Positions 16,511-24,355 of a stretch of 38,866 nucleotides of DNA are shown here, piece after piece. Location: contig JAJEFB010000033.1 of the NCBI GenBank assembly GCA_022820665.1, positions 1 to 38,866 of the forward strand, given 5' to 3'. The notes beneath the pieces are model-generated. The model ran no database searches, was not told where the DNA came from, and was given only the letters and a program-made list of their open reading frames with translations. A program made the translations under genes and the position numbers. The stretch is from Anaerolineae bacterium. Its GTDB lineage: Bacteria > Chloroflexota > Anaerolineae > Aggregatilineales > Phototrophicaceae. Positions within the stretch are counted from its first letter, which is position 1; every line of letters starts with the position of its first letter.

Positions 16511-16678
16511 GAGTTGTCCAGACCTCAGCCAAAATCACCCCCACCCTTTATCCATCCCCGACCGGCTCCAGGGTGTCTACGCGGCGCATCAAGCGGGAGG
16601 GACTTTGAACGCTCAAAGCGCGAGTCAAAAGACACCCCTTCCCTCATTTTGGGGGAAGGGGTGGGGGGATGGGGGCGC
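16511..16678. repeat. Palindromic repeat between binding protein and livG
   Basis: On either strand, ACCCCTTCCC (16634-16643) pairs with GGGAAGGGGT (16653-16662), the same family as hairpins at 1783, 24305 and 37804, here with a trailing GGGGGGATGGGGG. Lying just after the stop of the substrate-binding protein gene in an operon, such a hairpin could protect the upstream mRNA or attenuate transcription, giving more binding protein than ATPase. No gene is seen in it. Confidence 0.6.
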
Positions 16679-17920
16679 CTATTCCATGTCCATCCAGGGC
16701 GGAACCCGGAATTCGCCAGTGGCGTATTTGTCGGGTTCAATCTGGATGCGTTCGCCTTCCCAGATCTGGTAGAACTGGATCGGATAGTATTCCGGACCCT
16801 GGATAGCCAGGTGCGTTTCTTGATCGAAGGTCAAGAAGCCCGCCAGCGTTTCCATCTCCAGGCTGCCGAGGCATTCGCCGATGGCTGTACGATCAGCCGG
16901 GTCGCCAACTGCTTCCAGGCAGGTCGCGTAGATCATCACCTGGTCATAGGCAATGACGGTGAAATAACCGCCGCGATGCCCGTACATTTCTTCGTAGCGA
17001 TCGCGAATCTCGATTACTTCCGACTTGGAATCGATGGCGGCGCCCAGATTGTTGTAGATCAAGCCGGTGGAGTTTTCGCCGGTCAGTTCCAGGAACTCTT
17101 GCACCGAAGGACCATACTGCAGGAAGAGCAGCGAATTGGGCGGGTTCTCCATGAACTGGTTCATGAAAGCCGCGTTGTTGGGCGGCGCGGAATCGGTGAC
17201 AATCACGATATCCGGCTCATTTTCGCGGATCTTCGCCAGCAGACCGCGCCAGTCCGTGACAGATGCGAAGGGTACGGTTTCGTAGCCGACGACCGTCCAG
17301 CCCAGGCTTTCGAAATGAGCGCTCATGCCAGTGGCGATCGTCGTGCCATAGGGATCGTCCGAACTGATGATGAAGGCTTCGCGATCGCGCAAACTGAGCA
17401 AGCCCGCTTCGTTGTAGGCTTCGAGCAATTCCGGCAGCGCGGTCTCGTAGGCGTCGTAGGAAGGCACGCGCGACCAAACCGTGCCGTATGCCTCCGGATC
17501 TGCGGAGATGATATCGCGGGTCTGCGCCGCGTTGGCCGAAATCAGATAGGGCATATCGATTTCCGCCATCAAGTCGATCTCGAAGTTCGAGGTGCTGGCG
17601 TAGGCGGTCATGATGAAGTTGAGATCTTCGGTATTGCTGAGTTGGTTGAAGGCTGTGGTCACGGCGTCAGCGCGCTGATCAACCGTATCAGCGATGACCA
17701 GTTCCAGGGTGTAGCCGGCGACGCCGCCCATTTCGTTGAGGTCGTCAACGGCGATCTGCGCCGCCTGGACCACATCCTGCGCGTCCGCGCCGAAGGCGCC
17801 GGTCAGCGGCACCATGATGCCGATCTTCGCGACCCCCATATCTTGCGCGCCGACGACGCCCCCGACCAGGGAGAAGATCAACAAAGAAACTACAAATACA
17901 CTGCGGATCCCTAAAGACAT
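16679..17920 (-). CDS. Branched-chain amino acid/amide-type ABC substrate-binding protein
   Basis: A 413-residue periplasmic-binding-protein type 1 (LivK/AmiC-like, Peripla_BP_6) receptor. An N-terminal signal (SVFVVSLLIFSLVGGVVGA) ends in a type I site before QDMGV; there is no lipobox cysteine, unusual if the host has a single membrane. The family opening KIGIMVPLTGAFGADAQD is clear, as is SSDDPYGTT in the hinge region. The start is set at the ATG at 17920 with GAGG six bases upstream; a GTG four codons earlier overlaps that site. It delivers ligand to LivHMGF encoded downstream. Ligand identity is not deducible. Confidence 0.87.
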   Translation of the reverse strand: MSLGIRSVFVVSLLIFSLVGGVVGAQDMGVAKIGIMVPLTGAFGADAQDVVQAAQIAVDDLNEMGGVAGYTLELVIADTVDQRADAVTTAFNQLSNTEDLNFIMTAYASTSNFEIDLMAEIDMPYLISANAAQTRDIISADPEAYGTVWSRVPSYDAYETALPELLEAYNEAGLLSLRDREAFIISSDDPYGTTIATGMSAHFESLGWTVVGYETVPFASVTDWRGLLAKIRENEPDIVIVTDSAPPNNAAFMNQFMENPPNSLLFLQYGPSVQEFLELTGENSTGLIYNNLGAAIDSKSEVIEIRDRYEEMYGHRGGYFTVIAYDQVMIYATCLEAVGDPADRTAIGECLGSLEMETLAGFLTFDQETHLAIQGPEYYPIQFYQIWEGERIQIEPDKYATGEFRVPPWMDME

Positions 17921-18130
17921 GTCTATCCTCACTTCCTTAAATTGATGGATCTATCGATGCATTTCACGGTTCGACCTTGACGCGCCGCCAATTTGCGCTT
18001 GATCGCGGAAAAAACACGCCCTTACAGCTACCAGCCGCTTGGTTCACCCGGGGCAACTGGGAAAGCGCCGGGGGCGTCCAAAAAAACGATCTCAAACAAT
18101 GGCAGCAAGTCTTTTCGAAACGTTGAGCGG
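17921..18130. other. Long untranslated leader of the transporter operon
   Basis: About 205 nt lie between the predicted transcription start (near 18124) and the ATG at 17920. I see no recognised riboswitch or convincing ORF in it; the most G/C-rich part (about 18045-18085) could form a structure. Its length leaves room for post-transcriptional control. Confidence 0.35.
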
Positions 18131-18159
18131 AGTATAACCAGTGCAAATTCGCTTGTCAA
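18131..18159 (-). promoter_or_regulatory. Near-consensus sigma-70 promoter of the transporter operon
   Basis: On the minus strand, TTGACA (18159-18154) and TATACT (18136-18131) are separated by exactly 17 bp, the strongest promoter seen in the window. Transcription should start near 18124 and run into the binding-protein gene. Confidence 0.75.
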
Positions 18160-18160
18160 A

Positions 18161-18175
18161 TGTAAACAGTTTACA
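18161..18175. promoter_or_regulatory. 15-bp perfect palindrome next to the -35 box (operator)
   Basis: TGTAAACAGTTTACA is a perfect inverted repeat of two 7-bp arms around a central A, one base from the -35 hexamer and centred near -43 of the transporter promoter. Size and symmetry suit a GntR- or LacI-type regulator. A centre near -43 is typical of a class II activator but could also block polymerase. No regulator gene is adjacent. Confidence 0.6.
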
Positions 18176-18559
18176 ATGGTGGCAGAGGCGCTCACGCTAA
18201 TTCTGCACTCGGTGATTAAACTGTCTGTAATGTGCCCGGCGAGCGGGTCATGTCCTTTGAAATTTATCACTGCTGAGTAGTATATCGAATCGGTTGAAAT
18301 GAAGAATAGTAACCGCCTGCCGACAGGTAGGGCGATCGAAGACCAGTGTCTACACGACCCACCGAGTCGCCTCTACCAACATCATTCGTATTCTGGATTA
18401 CGGATCTCGTTTCGAGAACAGAAAAACTAATTCAACCGAAATGGATACATTACCCACGCTATGAAAATTTGTCGGTTTCTCGCAAAGTCTGTTATATTCC
18501 CAATACGCTGGCAATTTTTGCCTCGGTTATGACTTAATGGTCAGATATGGAGCCTGAAG
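18176..18559. other. AT-richer divergent intergenic region
   Basis: It separates the minus-strand transporter operon from the plus-strand secreted-protein gene. It contains a small hairpin CCTG-CCGA-CAGG near 18317 and the putative plus-strand promoter at 18469-18498. No ORF with coding character is seen. Confidence 0.4.
18469..18498 (+). promoter_or_regulatory. Possible promoter of the secreted SH3 protein gene
   Basis: TTGTCG (18469-18474) and TATATT (18493-18498) are 18 bp apart. The start codon follows about 55 nt after the expected transcription start. Confidence 0.4.
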
Positions 18560-20017
18560 ATGAAAGCCAAATCCTTTCTGACAATCTTTGTCCTGTTTAT
18601 GCTCTCTTGGGCGGCATCCGCCCAGGGCTATGCCATTCGCCTGACCTACAACACCAATTTGCGAGCCGCCAATAGCCTCACCAGCGGCATTGTCGCAACG
18701 GCGCAAGCCGGCTCAATCTTGCAAGTTCTCGGCCAGCAGGGCAGCTGGCTGCAAATCGACCGGAACGGGAACCAAGTCTGGATGGCCGGTTGGGTCAGCT
18801 ACAGCCGCGTTCAAGTCGCCGCGCCGGCAGCGCCGGCGCCGCAGACTCCAATCGACAATTGCTGTTTCGTTGATCGGCAGTGCCAGTCCGACCAGGAATG
18901 GACCGACGGTTACTGGGCTTTTCAGAATGGACAGTGCGCTGCGCCGGCGCAAACTCAACCGCAGGTGCAGCCAGGGACCTCGGCGAATCCATGGAACCCA
19001 TCGCGGCCGCAGACATGGACCTCAACGCAGCAGGAGATATGGACCCCAACGCATGGGCGGGGAGAGCTCCCGGGAGTTGTTAACAATTGCTGTCACGTGG
19101 ATCGGGAATGCCATTCCGAAGATGAATGGACAGCCGGATGGTTGGCGTTCAAGGAGTTGGAATGCTGGGATGCCTATCACCAAATGGCTCGAACCCCAGA
19201 CCCCGCGTCGATGCCCGCGAGCGGCAGTGACAACTGCTGCACCGCTCCGGGTTGGCTTTGCCTAAACGACGAACATTTTCAGGCTGGCCATAGGGCTTTT
19301 ATAGCTTACAGTCATTGCAACCCGCGTATAATGCCAGGTGTTTTGCCGACTACCGAGTATTATGACGCCGTCGACAATTGCTGCCACCTTGGTCGGGAAT
19401 GCCATACCGCCGCGGACTGGCAGGAAGGATATTCGGATTTCCTGCATTTCAAATGCGAGTTCAAAGTCCCGCTCATTGATGCTGTACCGGTAGCGTTAAC
19501 GGGTTCGCCTGCATTTGGGGTACATTATAGGACGGCGTTCAGTTTGCTGAAGGCGAGATCGCCTTACTACTATGACTACGTCGTTCGTGGACTGGACAGG
19601 ATCGTGCAGATATCTCAATTTGGAGAGCGTGGCGGCGGCCAAGATCATGTCTACTGTAGTGGAGAGCGTAGATACCATTCTGTCATTACGGATGATCTGA
19701 AGAGCAATTGGTGGGGAACTATGGTCCATACAGTCAGTTTGATGGTTCACGAAGCTTGCCATTGCAATCGGCGGGCCGCGGGCCTCGATCGGGATCTAAT
19801 GGGCCGCACCCTTTTTGGCTATTTGGCAGCGACAGAAGTGCCATGCATAGAACAGGAACATCTCGTTATACGACAAATCGACCCGACCGATTCCACAGGC
19901 GGGGGGGCAGCTTATGCGTCCAAGATGCCCTACTATGTCAAAGAGGCGCCGTGGATCGAAGCCTACATGGAAAAACCGCTCTCCTATTACGAACATTACC
20001 TGGCGGTCGGCGCCTGA
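18560..20017 (+). CDS. Secreted SH3 / four-Cys-repeat protein with HExxH domain
   Basis: A 485-residue exported protein. Residues 1-21 are a signal peptide (cut after ASA). Residues 24-86 form a bacterial SH3-type domain (RLTYNTNLRAANS, GSWLQIDRNGNQVWMAGWV). Four cysteine repeats follow at about 99-126, 175-202, 224-253 and 272-299, each with NCC, a second C about seven residues on, a W or F/G-[YHW] core, and a closing C; D/N-NCC-x-[VL][DG]R-x-C recurs. The C-terminal domain (about 310-485) contains HEACH (397-401), a zincin HExxH motif, with E426, E431 or E433 as possible third ligand. The start has GGAG seven bases upstream. The cysteines suggest a disulfide-stabilised extracellular protein, perhaps a cell-surface metallopeptidase. 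Peptidase activity is inferred from one motif. Confidence 0.7.
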   Translation: MKAKSFLTIFVLFMLSWAASAQGYAIRLTYNTNLRAANSLTSGIVATAQAGSILQVLGQQGSWLQIDRNGNQVWMAGWVSYSRVQVAAPAAPAPQTPIDNCCFVDRQCQSDQEWTDGYWAFQNGQCAAPAQTQPQVQPGTSANPWNPSRPQTWTSTQQEIWTPTHGRGELPGVVNNCCHVDRECHSEDEWTAGWLAFKELECWDAYHQMARTPDPASMPASGSDNCCTAPGWLCLNDEHFQAGHRAFIAYSHCNPRIMPGVLPTTEYYDAVDNCCHLGRECHTAADWQEGYSDFLHFKCEFKVPLIDAVPVALTGSPAFGVHYRTAFSLLKARSPYYYDYVVRGLDRIVQISQFGERGGGQDHVYCSGERRYHSVITDDLKSNWWGTMVHTVSLMVHEACHCNRRAAGLDRDLMGRTLFGYLAATEVPCIEQEHLVIRQIDPTDSTGGGAAYASKMPYYVKEAPWIEAYMEKPLSYYEHYLAVGA

Positions 20018-20045
20018 TTTTAGGCGCTAATCTTGGGAGGATCTG

Positions 20046-21272
20046 ATGACTGATCTGCTCTTGACGAACGCGCGCGTATTGGATGTACGCGGCGGCGAAT
20101 TGCTGCCTGGTCGGCACGTCTTGATCGAAGACGGCAAGATCGCCTCGGTTACGGACACCGCGCCTGCCACGGACGCCGACGCCATCGACGTCGGCGGACG
20201 GGTCATCATGCCCGGACTTTGCGATTCGCATGTGCATGTCACCGCCGCCACGGCGCATCTGTCCGCGATTCGGCACTGGTCCCCCGCCTACGTGACCGCT
20301 CACGCCGCGAAAATCCTCGAAGGCATGCTCATGCGCGGCTTCACGACAGTGCGCGACGGCGGCGGCGCCGACTGGGGATTGGCTCAGGCTGTCGACGAGG
20401 GCTTGATTGCCGGACCGCGGATCTTCTTTTGCGGCCACGCCCTGTCGCAAACCGGCGGCCACGGCGACATGCGCACTTCCGGCGATGACGGCATCGGCTA
20501 CAGTTGGCTGACGCCCGGTCTGGGCTGGGTCTGCGACGGACTCAGCGAATTGCGCCGCGCCTGCCGCGAGGAAGTCCGCCGCGGCGCCCACCATATCAAA
20601 CTGATGTGCTCCGGCGGCGTCGCCTCTCCCACCGACCGCATCGACAGCACCCAGTTTTCCGAAGAAGAGATCCGCGCGGCAGTCGAGGAAGCCGAAGCGG
20701 CCAACCTCTACGTCATGGTCCACGCCTATACCGCCCGCGCCATCAATCGCGCCTTGCGCTGTGGCGCGCGCACGGTGGAGCACGGCAACCTGATGGACGA
20801 AGAAAGCGTAGACCTCCTGCTGGAGAACGAGGCTTTTCTGGTGCCGACCCTTTCGATCTATCAGGCGCTGGCGGACGAAGGCGTCGAGGCTGGCTTGCCG
20901 GAAGAACTCTATAGAAAAGTCTTTGATGTGCTGGACGCCGGCAAACGCGCGCTTGATATGGCTTACAGCGGCGGCGTGACCATGGCTTATGGCACCGATC
21001 TGCTAGGTCAGATGCACCGCCGCCAACTGGATGAATTCGCCATCCGCGGCGAAATCATCCCGGCAATTGACGTGCTGCGCGCAGCCACCTGCAATGGCGC
21101 GGATCTGCTCTGTCGAACGGGTGAATTGGGCGAACTCATCCCTGGCGCGCATGCCGATCTGCTGGTGATGGACGGCGATCCCCTGGCGGATCTGCGCGTG
21201 ATGACCCAGCCGGAGACGAACCTCCGCATCATCATGAAGGATGGCGTGATTTACAAAAATACCTTGAATTAG
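20046..21272 (+). CDS. Metal-dependent amidohydrolase (M38, prolidase/imidazolonepropionase-like)
   Basis: A 408-residue amidohydrolase-superfamily enzyme resembling the Sgx9260-type M38 dipeptidases that cleave Xaa-Pro or Xaa-Arg dipeptides. The binuclear site is complete: H62 and H64 in CDSHVHV, carboxylated lysine K185 in HHIKLMCSGG, H226 in VMVHAYT, H246 in TVEHGN and D318 in AYGTDLLG. The N- and C-terminal beta-sandwich segments (LLLTNARVLDV; GAHADLLVMDGDPLADL) are typical. It has no signal peptide. GGGAGG lies five bases upstream of the start, 28 bp after the secreted protein, so both may share a transcript. Dipeptides or cyclic amides are candidate substrates. Confidence 0.85.
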   Translation: MTDLLLTNARVLDVRGGELLPGRHVLIEDGKIASVTDTAPATDADAIDVGGRVIMPGLCDSHVHVTAATAHLSAIRHWSPAYVTAHAAKILEGMLMRGFTTVRDGGGADWGLAQAVDEGLIAGPRIFFCGHALSQTGGHGDMRTSGDDGIGYSWLTPGLGWVCDGLSELRRACREEVRRGAHHIKLMCSGGVASPTDRIDSTQFSEEEIRAAVEEAEAANLYVMVHAYTARAINRALRCGARTVEHGNLMDEESVDLLLENEAFLVPTLSIYQALADEGVEAGLPEELYRKVFDVLDAGKRALDMAYSGGVTMAYGTDLLGQMHRRQLDEFAIRGEIIPAIDVLRAATCNGADLLCRTGELGELIPGAHADLLVMDGDPLADLRVMTQPETNLRIIMKDGVIYKNTLN

Positions 21273-21635
21273 GCGCGTCCCGCCGTCAATCTCTTGCGGG
21301 TCGCGGGGCAATCGCGTCAAATTGGAATTCTCGCGCCTAGCCCACAAGATCGCATCCACAGTCGACGCTCGGAATGCCGAAACCATAGAACAAGAGTAAA
21401 CTATGGATGATCTTGGATCTCCAAACTCTGTCAGAGGGACGATTACCCTTTGGATCAGTTCTCTCTATGCACTCTGTGTCTCTTTTTTAATAAACCGCGT
21501 CGCTCATGCGACGAGAAGGTTTATTATTTTGTGTGAGCGCGGCAGACCTTTTCGCTGCCGCCGAGCGGCTGTGGTTATCTTTTGTAGCGCTTAAATCGGC
21601 GGCGGAATCAGTCCGGTTGATTTATGGAGCGAAAT
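21273..21635. other. Gene-free stretch with two hairpins
   Basis: A stem AATAAACC/GGTTTATT with an inner GCGTCGC/GCGACG stem at 21489-21525 is followed by ATTTTG and may be the terminator of the upstream gene. A second perfect 7-bp stem GCGGCAG/CTGCCGC lies at 21539-21561. The segment 21455-21482 contains CTCTGTGTCTC, a fragment of the repeat seen in full at 34752 and 36065. No ORF is supported. Confidence 0.5.
21489..21525 (+). terminator. Likely terminator after the M38 amidohydrolase gene
   Basis: Compound stem-loop (8-bp outer AATAAACC/GGTTTATT, inner GTCGC-TCAT-GCGAC) with a short T-rich tail after it and a T6 run before it, so it could work on both strands. Confidence 0.45.
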
Positions 21636-22979
21636 ATGGATAGACAAGATCTGTTGAATCGCCTCAAAGACGACAAGATCGAAAACCTCTGGGTGACTTA
21701 TCACGATTTCAATGGGCGCGCTTGCGCCAAGACGATTCCCAAAAGCCGATTCGCCGAGGTCGTCGAGGGCGGCGTTGTTTTTGCCCGCGCCAACTTGAAT
21801 TTCGGCGTCGACGACCACATGGCGGCTGACGGCATCTGGCAGGCGCAGACCGGCGACTTCCTGGCGCTGCCCGATCCCGACGCCTATTGGATATTGCCCT
21901 ATCTCGAGGACACAGCCATCGTGCTCTGCAACATGATGACCGAGGACTATCAGCCCTTTGACGCTTGTCCGCGACAAATCTTGGGGCGAACCCTGTACCT
22001 GTTCTCCGGGCAAGGCATCGAAATCACCGCCGCGCTGGAAGCGGAATTCAGCCTCTTCGCAAAGACGGCGGATGGCGCTGTCGAGCCCAGCCGCGCCGGA
22101 GGTATGTTCACCGTGGCCGGCTTGAATCAGTTTGCCGACTTCTTGCAGGACATCGTCGCGACACTGGAAGCGATGGGCATACAGGTCGAGCAAATGGGCA
22201 AGGAATACGGCGCCTCGCAGTTTGAATTCTCGGTGCGCTACGACGCGCCGCTGGCGGCTGCCGATCGTTATCTCATCAGCAAAGAAGTCACGCGAGCGCT
22301 GGCTCTGCAGCGCGGACTGATCGCCTCTTACATGCCAAAACCCTTCACCGATCTGGCTGGCAACGGTTTACACGCCAACCTGGCGCTTTGGGATATGGAC
22401 ACCGGCAGCAATCTGCTGGCGGGCGACGGACCGGAAAATCCCTTGAGCGAGATCGGTCGGCAATTCATCGGCGGTTTGATGGCGCACGCGCCCGGCATCT
22501 GCGGGCTGGGCGCGCCCACCGTCAACTCCTACAAGCGCTTGCAGCCCGCCTCCTGGGCCCCGGCGCATATTGCCTGGGGACTGGGCAATCGCGGCGTTTT
22601 GCTGCGCGTGCCCGATGCCAACAAGCGCTGCCGCGTCGAATACCGCGCCGGCGACAATACTTGCAATCCCTATTTCTTTTTGACAGCGCTGCTCGCCGCT
22701 GGCTGGGACGGCATGATGAAGAAAGCCGATCCCGGCGCGCCTTTCAACGATGAAGATGTCGGGCATTTCAGCCGGGCGCAGAGCGAGGCGCAGGGCATTC
22801 AATTCCTGCCGCGCAGCTTGCCCGTCGCCCTGGACGCGCTTGAAAACGACGAAGTGCTGATGTCAGCCCTGGCGCCGGTCGCCGGGGGGGAGTTCCTCAA
22901 GGTCAAACGCCTGGAACTGGAAACTTACAATGTGACCGTGCACCCCTGGGAGCGTCAGATGTACCTGGAGGCGCCCTGA
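21636..22979 (+). CDS. Glutamine synthetase family ligase (FluG C-domain-like)
   Basis: A 447-residue glutamine-synthetase-fold ligase that joins glutamate or ammonia to an acceptor using ATP. Catalytic-domain marks are E135 and E137 in ALEAEFSLF, E190 and E197 in GKEYGASQFEF, H246 in GNGLHANLAL, and VEYRAGDNTCNPYFF, matching the family's E-x-R...NPY block. It lacks the adenylylation-type C-terminus of housekeeping GlnA, so it is more like gamma-glutamylpolyamine synthetases or FluG. The start at 21636 has GGAG six bases upstream; an ATG 12 bp earlier contains that site. Its TGA overlaps the next ATG (TGATG), so it is coupled to the amidohydrolase-2 gene. Confidence 0.82.
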   Translation: MDRQDLLNRLKDDKIENLWVTYHDFNGRACAKTIPKSRFAEVVEGGVVFARANLNFGVDDHMAADGIWQAQTGDFLALPDPDAYWILPYLEDTAIVLCNMMTEDYQPFDACPRQILGRTLYLFSGQGIEITAALEAEFSLFAKTADGAVEPSRAGGMFTVAGLNQFADFLQDIVATLEAMGIQVEQMGKEYGASQFEFSVRYDAPLAAADRYLISKEVTRALALQRGLIASYMPKPFTDLAGNGLHANLALWDMDTGSNLLAGDGPENPLSEIGRQFIGGLMAHAPGICGLGAPTVNSYKRLQPASWAPAHIAWGLGNRGVLLRVPDANKRCRVEYRAGDNTCNPYFFLTALLAAGWDGMMKKADPGAPFNDEDVGHFSRAQSEAQGIQFLPRSLPVALDALENDEVLMSALAPVAGGEFLKVKRLELETYNVTVHPWERQMYLEAP

Positions 22980-24163
22980 TGCTCGATTTCAGCGATTTGC
23001 CGGTGGTCGACGCGCATTGCCATCCCTATAGGCGGGAAGACAGGCTCAGCCCGGATGAGTGGGTGGATGCCCTGGCTTTTGGCGGCGGCTCGCCCGCCTA
23101 TCTGCGCCAAGGCGGTATCGATGTCGACGCTGCCGCGCTGTCGATGCTGGGGCGGCTCAAGCGCGATACGCTCTACTTCCGCTTTATGCTCCATCGCCTG
23201 GCAGCATACTTCGGCGTGGAGGCGACGGTTGATGCCGTCGTCGCCGCGCGCAATCGGGCAATCGCGGACGAAGGATACGCGACATACGCCGGGGCGCTGC
23301 ACGGCGCGGGCAAGATCGAAACCCTGATCGTTGATGACGGCTATCCCCTGCCGCAGATCAATCTGGACACGTTTCGCGCCGAAGTCGGCGTCGAGGTCCT
23401 GCCGGTCTTCCGCATCGAGGTCTTGATTCAAGACCTGCTGGACGACGATTGTGGCTGGTTAGAATTTCGGCAACGGTACGACGATGCCATCGCCGAGGCT
23501 CTGGGTGACGGGGGCTACAGAGGTCTCAAGTCGATCATAGCCTACCGCACGGGACTCGATATCGATCCCGGCAGCCGCTCGCCCGATCAGGGTCGCGTCG
23601 CGCTGGAAAGGCTTCGCCGCGCGCGCGGCCGCGGCGCGGATCCAATCAAGGACCTGCGCGATCACCTTTTCTGCCGCGCCATCGAGCGCTGTATCGACTT
23701 TGACGCGCCTTTCCAGGTGCATACCGGCATGGGCGATTGGGAAGTGCATTTGGCGGCTTGTCGCCCGGCGCTCTTGATGGAGCTCTTGCGCTACCCGGCT
23801 TATCGCTCTTGCCGATTCCTGCTGGTCCACACCGGTTATCCCTATCACGCCGAAGCCGGCTACCTGGCCAACGTGCTGCCCAATATCTGGTGCGACATTT
23901 CCGAAGGCTTGCCCTTCGCCGGAAACGCGGGCAAACGCATCATCGCCGAAGTGCTGGAAATGGCGCCGATCTCCCGTGTCTGTTACGGGTCGGACGTCTA
24001 TGGATCGCCAGAGCCCTTTTACACCAGCGCGCTGCTGGGAAAGCAGGCTTTGGGAGCAGCGCTGGGGGAACTGATTGACGACGGATTCTTGTCAGTTGAC
24101 GAAGCGCGGGAAGCGGCGCGCATGATCCTGGCTGACAACGCGCGCGAACTCTACGGCATTTGA
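22979..24163 (+). CDS. Amidohydrolase-2 family protein (FluG N-domain-like)
   Basis: A 394-residue TIM-barrel amidohydrolase of the amidohydrolase-2 family. It opens with the metal motif VVDAHCHPY (H13, H15); further ligands are likely in QVHTGMGDW, LVHTGYPYH and CYGSDVYGSPE. It begins within the stop codon of the glutamine-synthetase-like gene. In fungal FluG and related bacterial proteins the same two domains are fused, with the amidohydrolase first. Here they are separate and in the opposite order. A joint role such as making and breaking a gamma-glutamyl amide is likely; the exact substrate is unknown. Confidence 0.8.
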   Translation: MLDFSDLPVVDAHCHPYRREDRLSPDEWVDALAFGGGSPAYLRQGGIDVDAAALSMLGRLKRDTLYFRFMLHRLAAYFGVEATVDAVVAARNRAIADEGYATYAGALHGAGKIETLIVDDGYPLPQINLDTFRAEVGVEVLPVFRIEVLIQDLLDDDCGWLEFRQRYDDAIAEALGDGGYRGLKSIIAYRTGLDIDPGSRSPDQGRVALERLRRARGRGADPIKDLRDHLFCRAIERCIDFDAPFQVHTGMGDWEVHLAACRPALLMELLRYPAYRSCRFLLVHTGYPYHAEAGYLANVLPNIWCDISEGLPFAGNAGKRIIAEVLEMAPISRVCYGSDVYGSPEPFYTSALLGKQALGAALGELIDDGFLSVDEAREAARMILADNARELYGI

Positions 24164-24355
24164 ATCGCGAGTTACTTTAAGCGAACCTGGTGTAGGGGCT
24201 GTCCGATATTGTGGCGCTGCCGCCGATATTCTATCCCATCCCCCGGCCCCTTCCCCGAAGCATCAGGTAAGGGGAGCGTTATAACTGGTAATGAGCCGTT
24301 AAAGCCCCTCCCTCTTTATGGGGGAGGGGTTTGGGGTGGGGGCCAATAAGCGCTC
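24164..24355. terminator. Shared terminator region between convergent genes
   Basis: Two palindromic repeats lie between the convergent amidohydrolase (plus) and aminotransferase (minus) genes. One is CCCATCCCCCGG with CCCCTTCC...GGTAAGGGG at about 24236-24275. The other is CCCCTCCC/GGGAGGGG at 24305-24329, followed by TTTGGGGTGGGGGCC. Their position suggests they serve as a bidirectional terminator. Confidence 0.5.

Noticed and set aside
16322..17914. Long plus-strand ORF opposite the substrate-binding protein
   Set aside because: It is antisense to a clear signal-peptide-bearing receptor and crosses the intergenic hairpin; no motifs.
18161..18175. BirA (biotin) operator
   Set aside because: The arms TGTAAAC/GTTTACA resemble BirA half-sites, but BirA sites need a spacer of about 14-16 bp and here it is 1 bp; no biotin genes are nearby.
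21403..21594. Small ORF of 63 codons before the glutamine-synthetase-like gene
   Set aside because: It runs through two hairpins and has no ribosome binding site or coding character.
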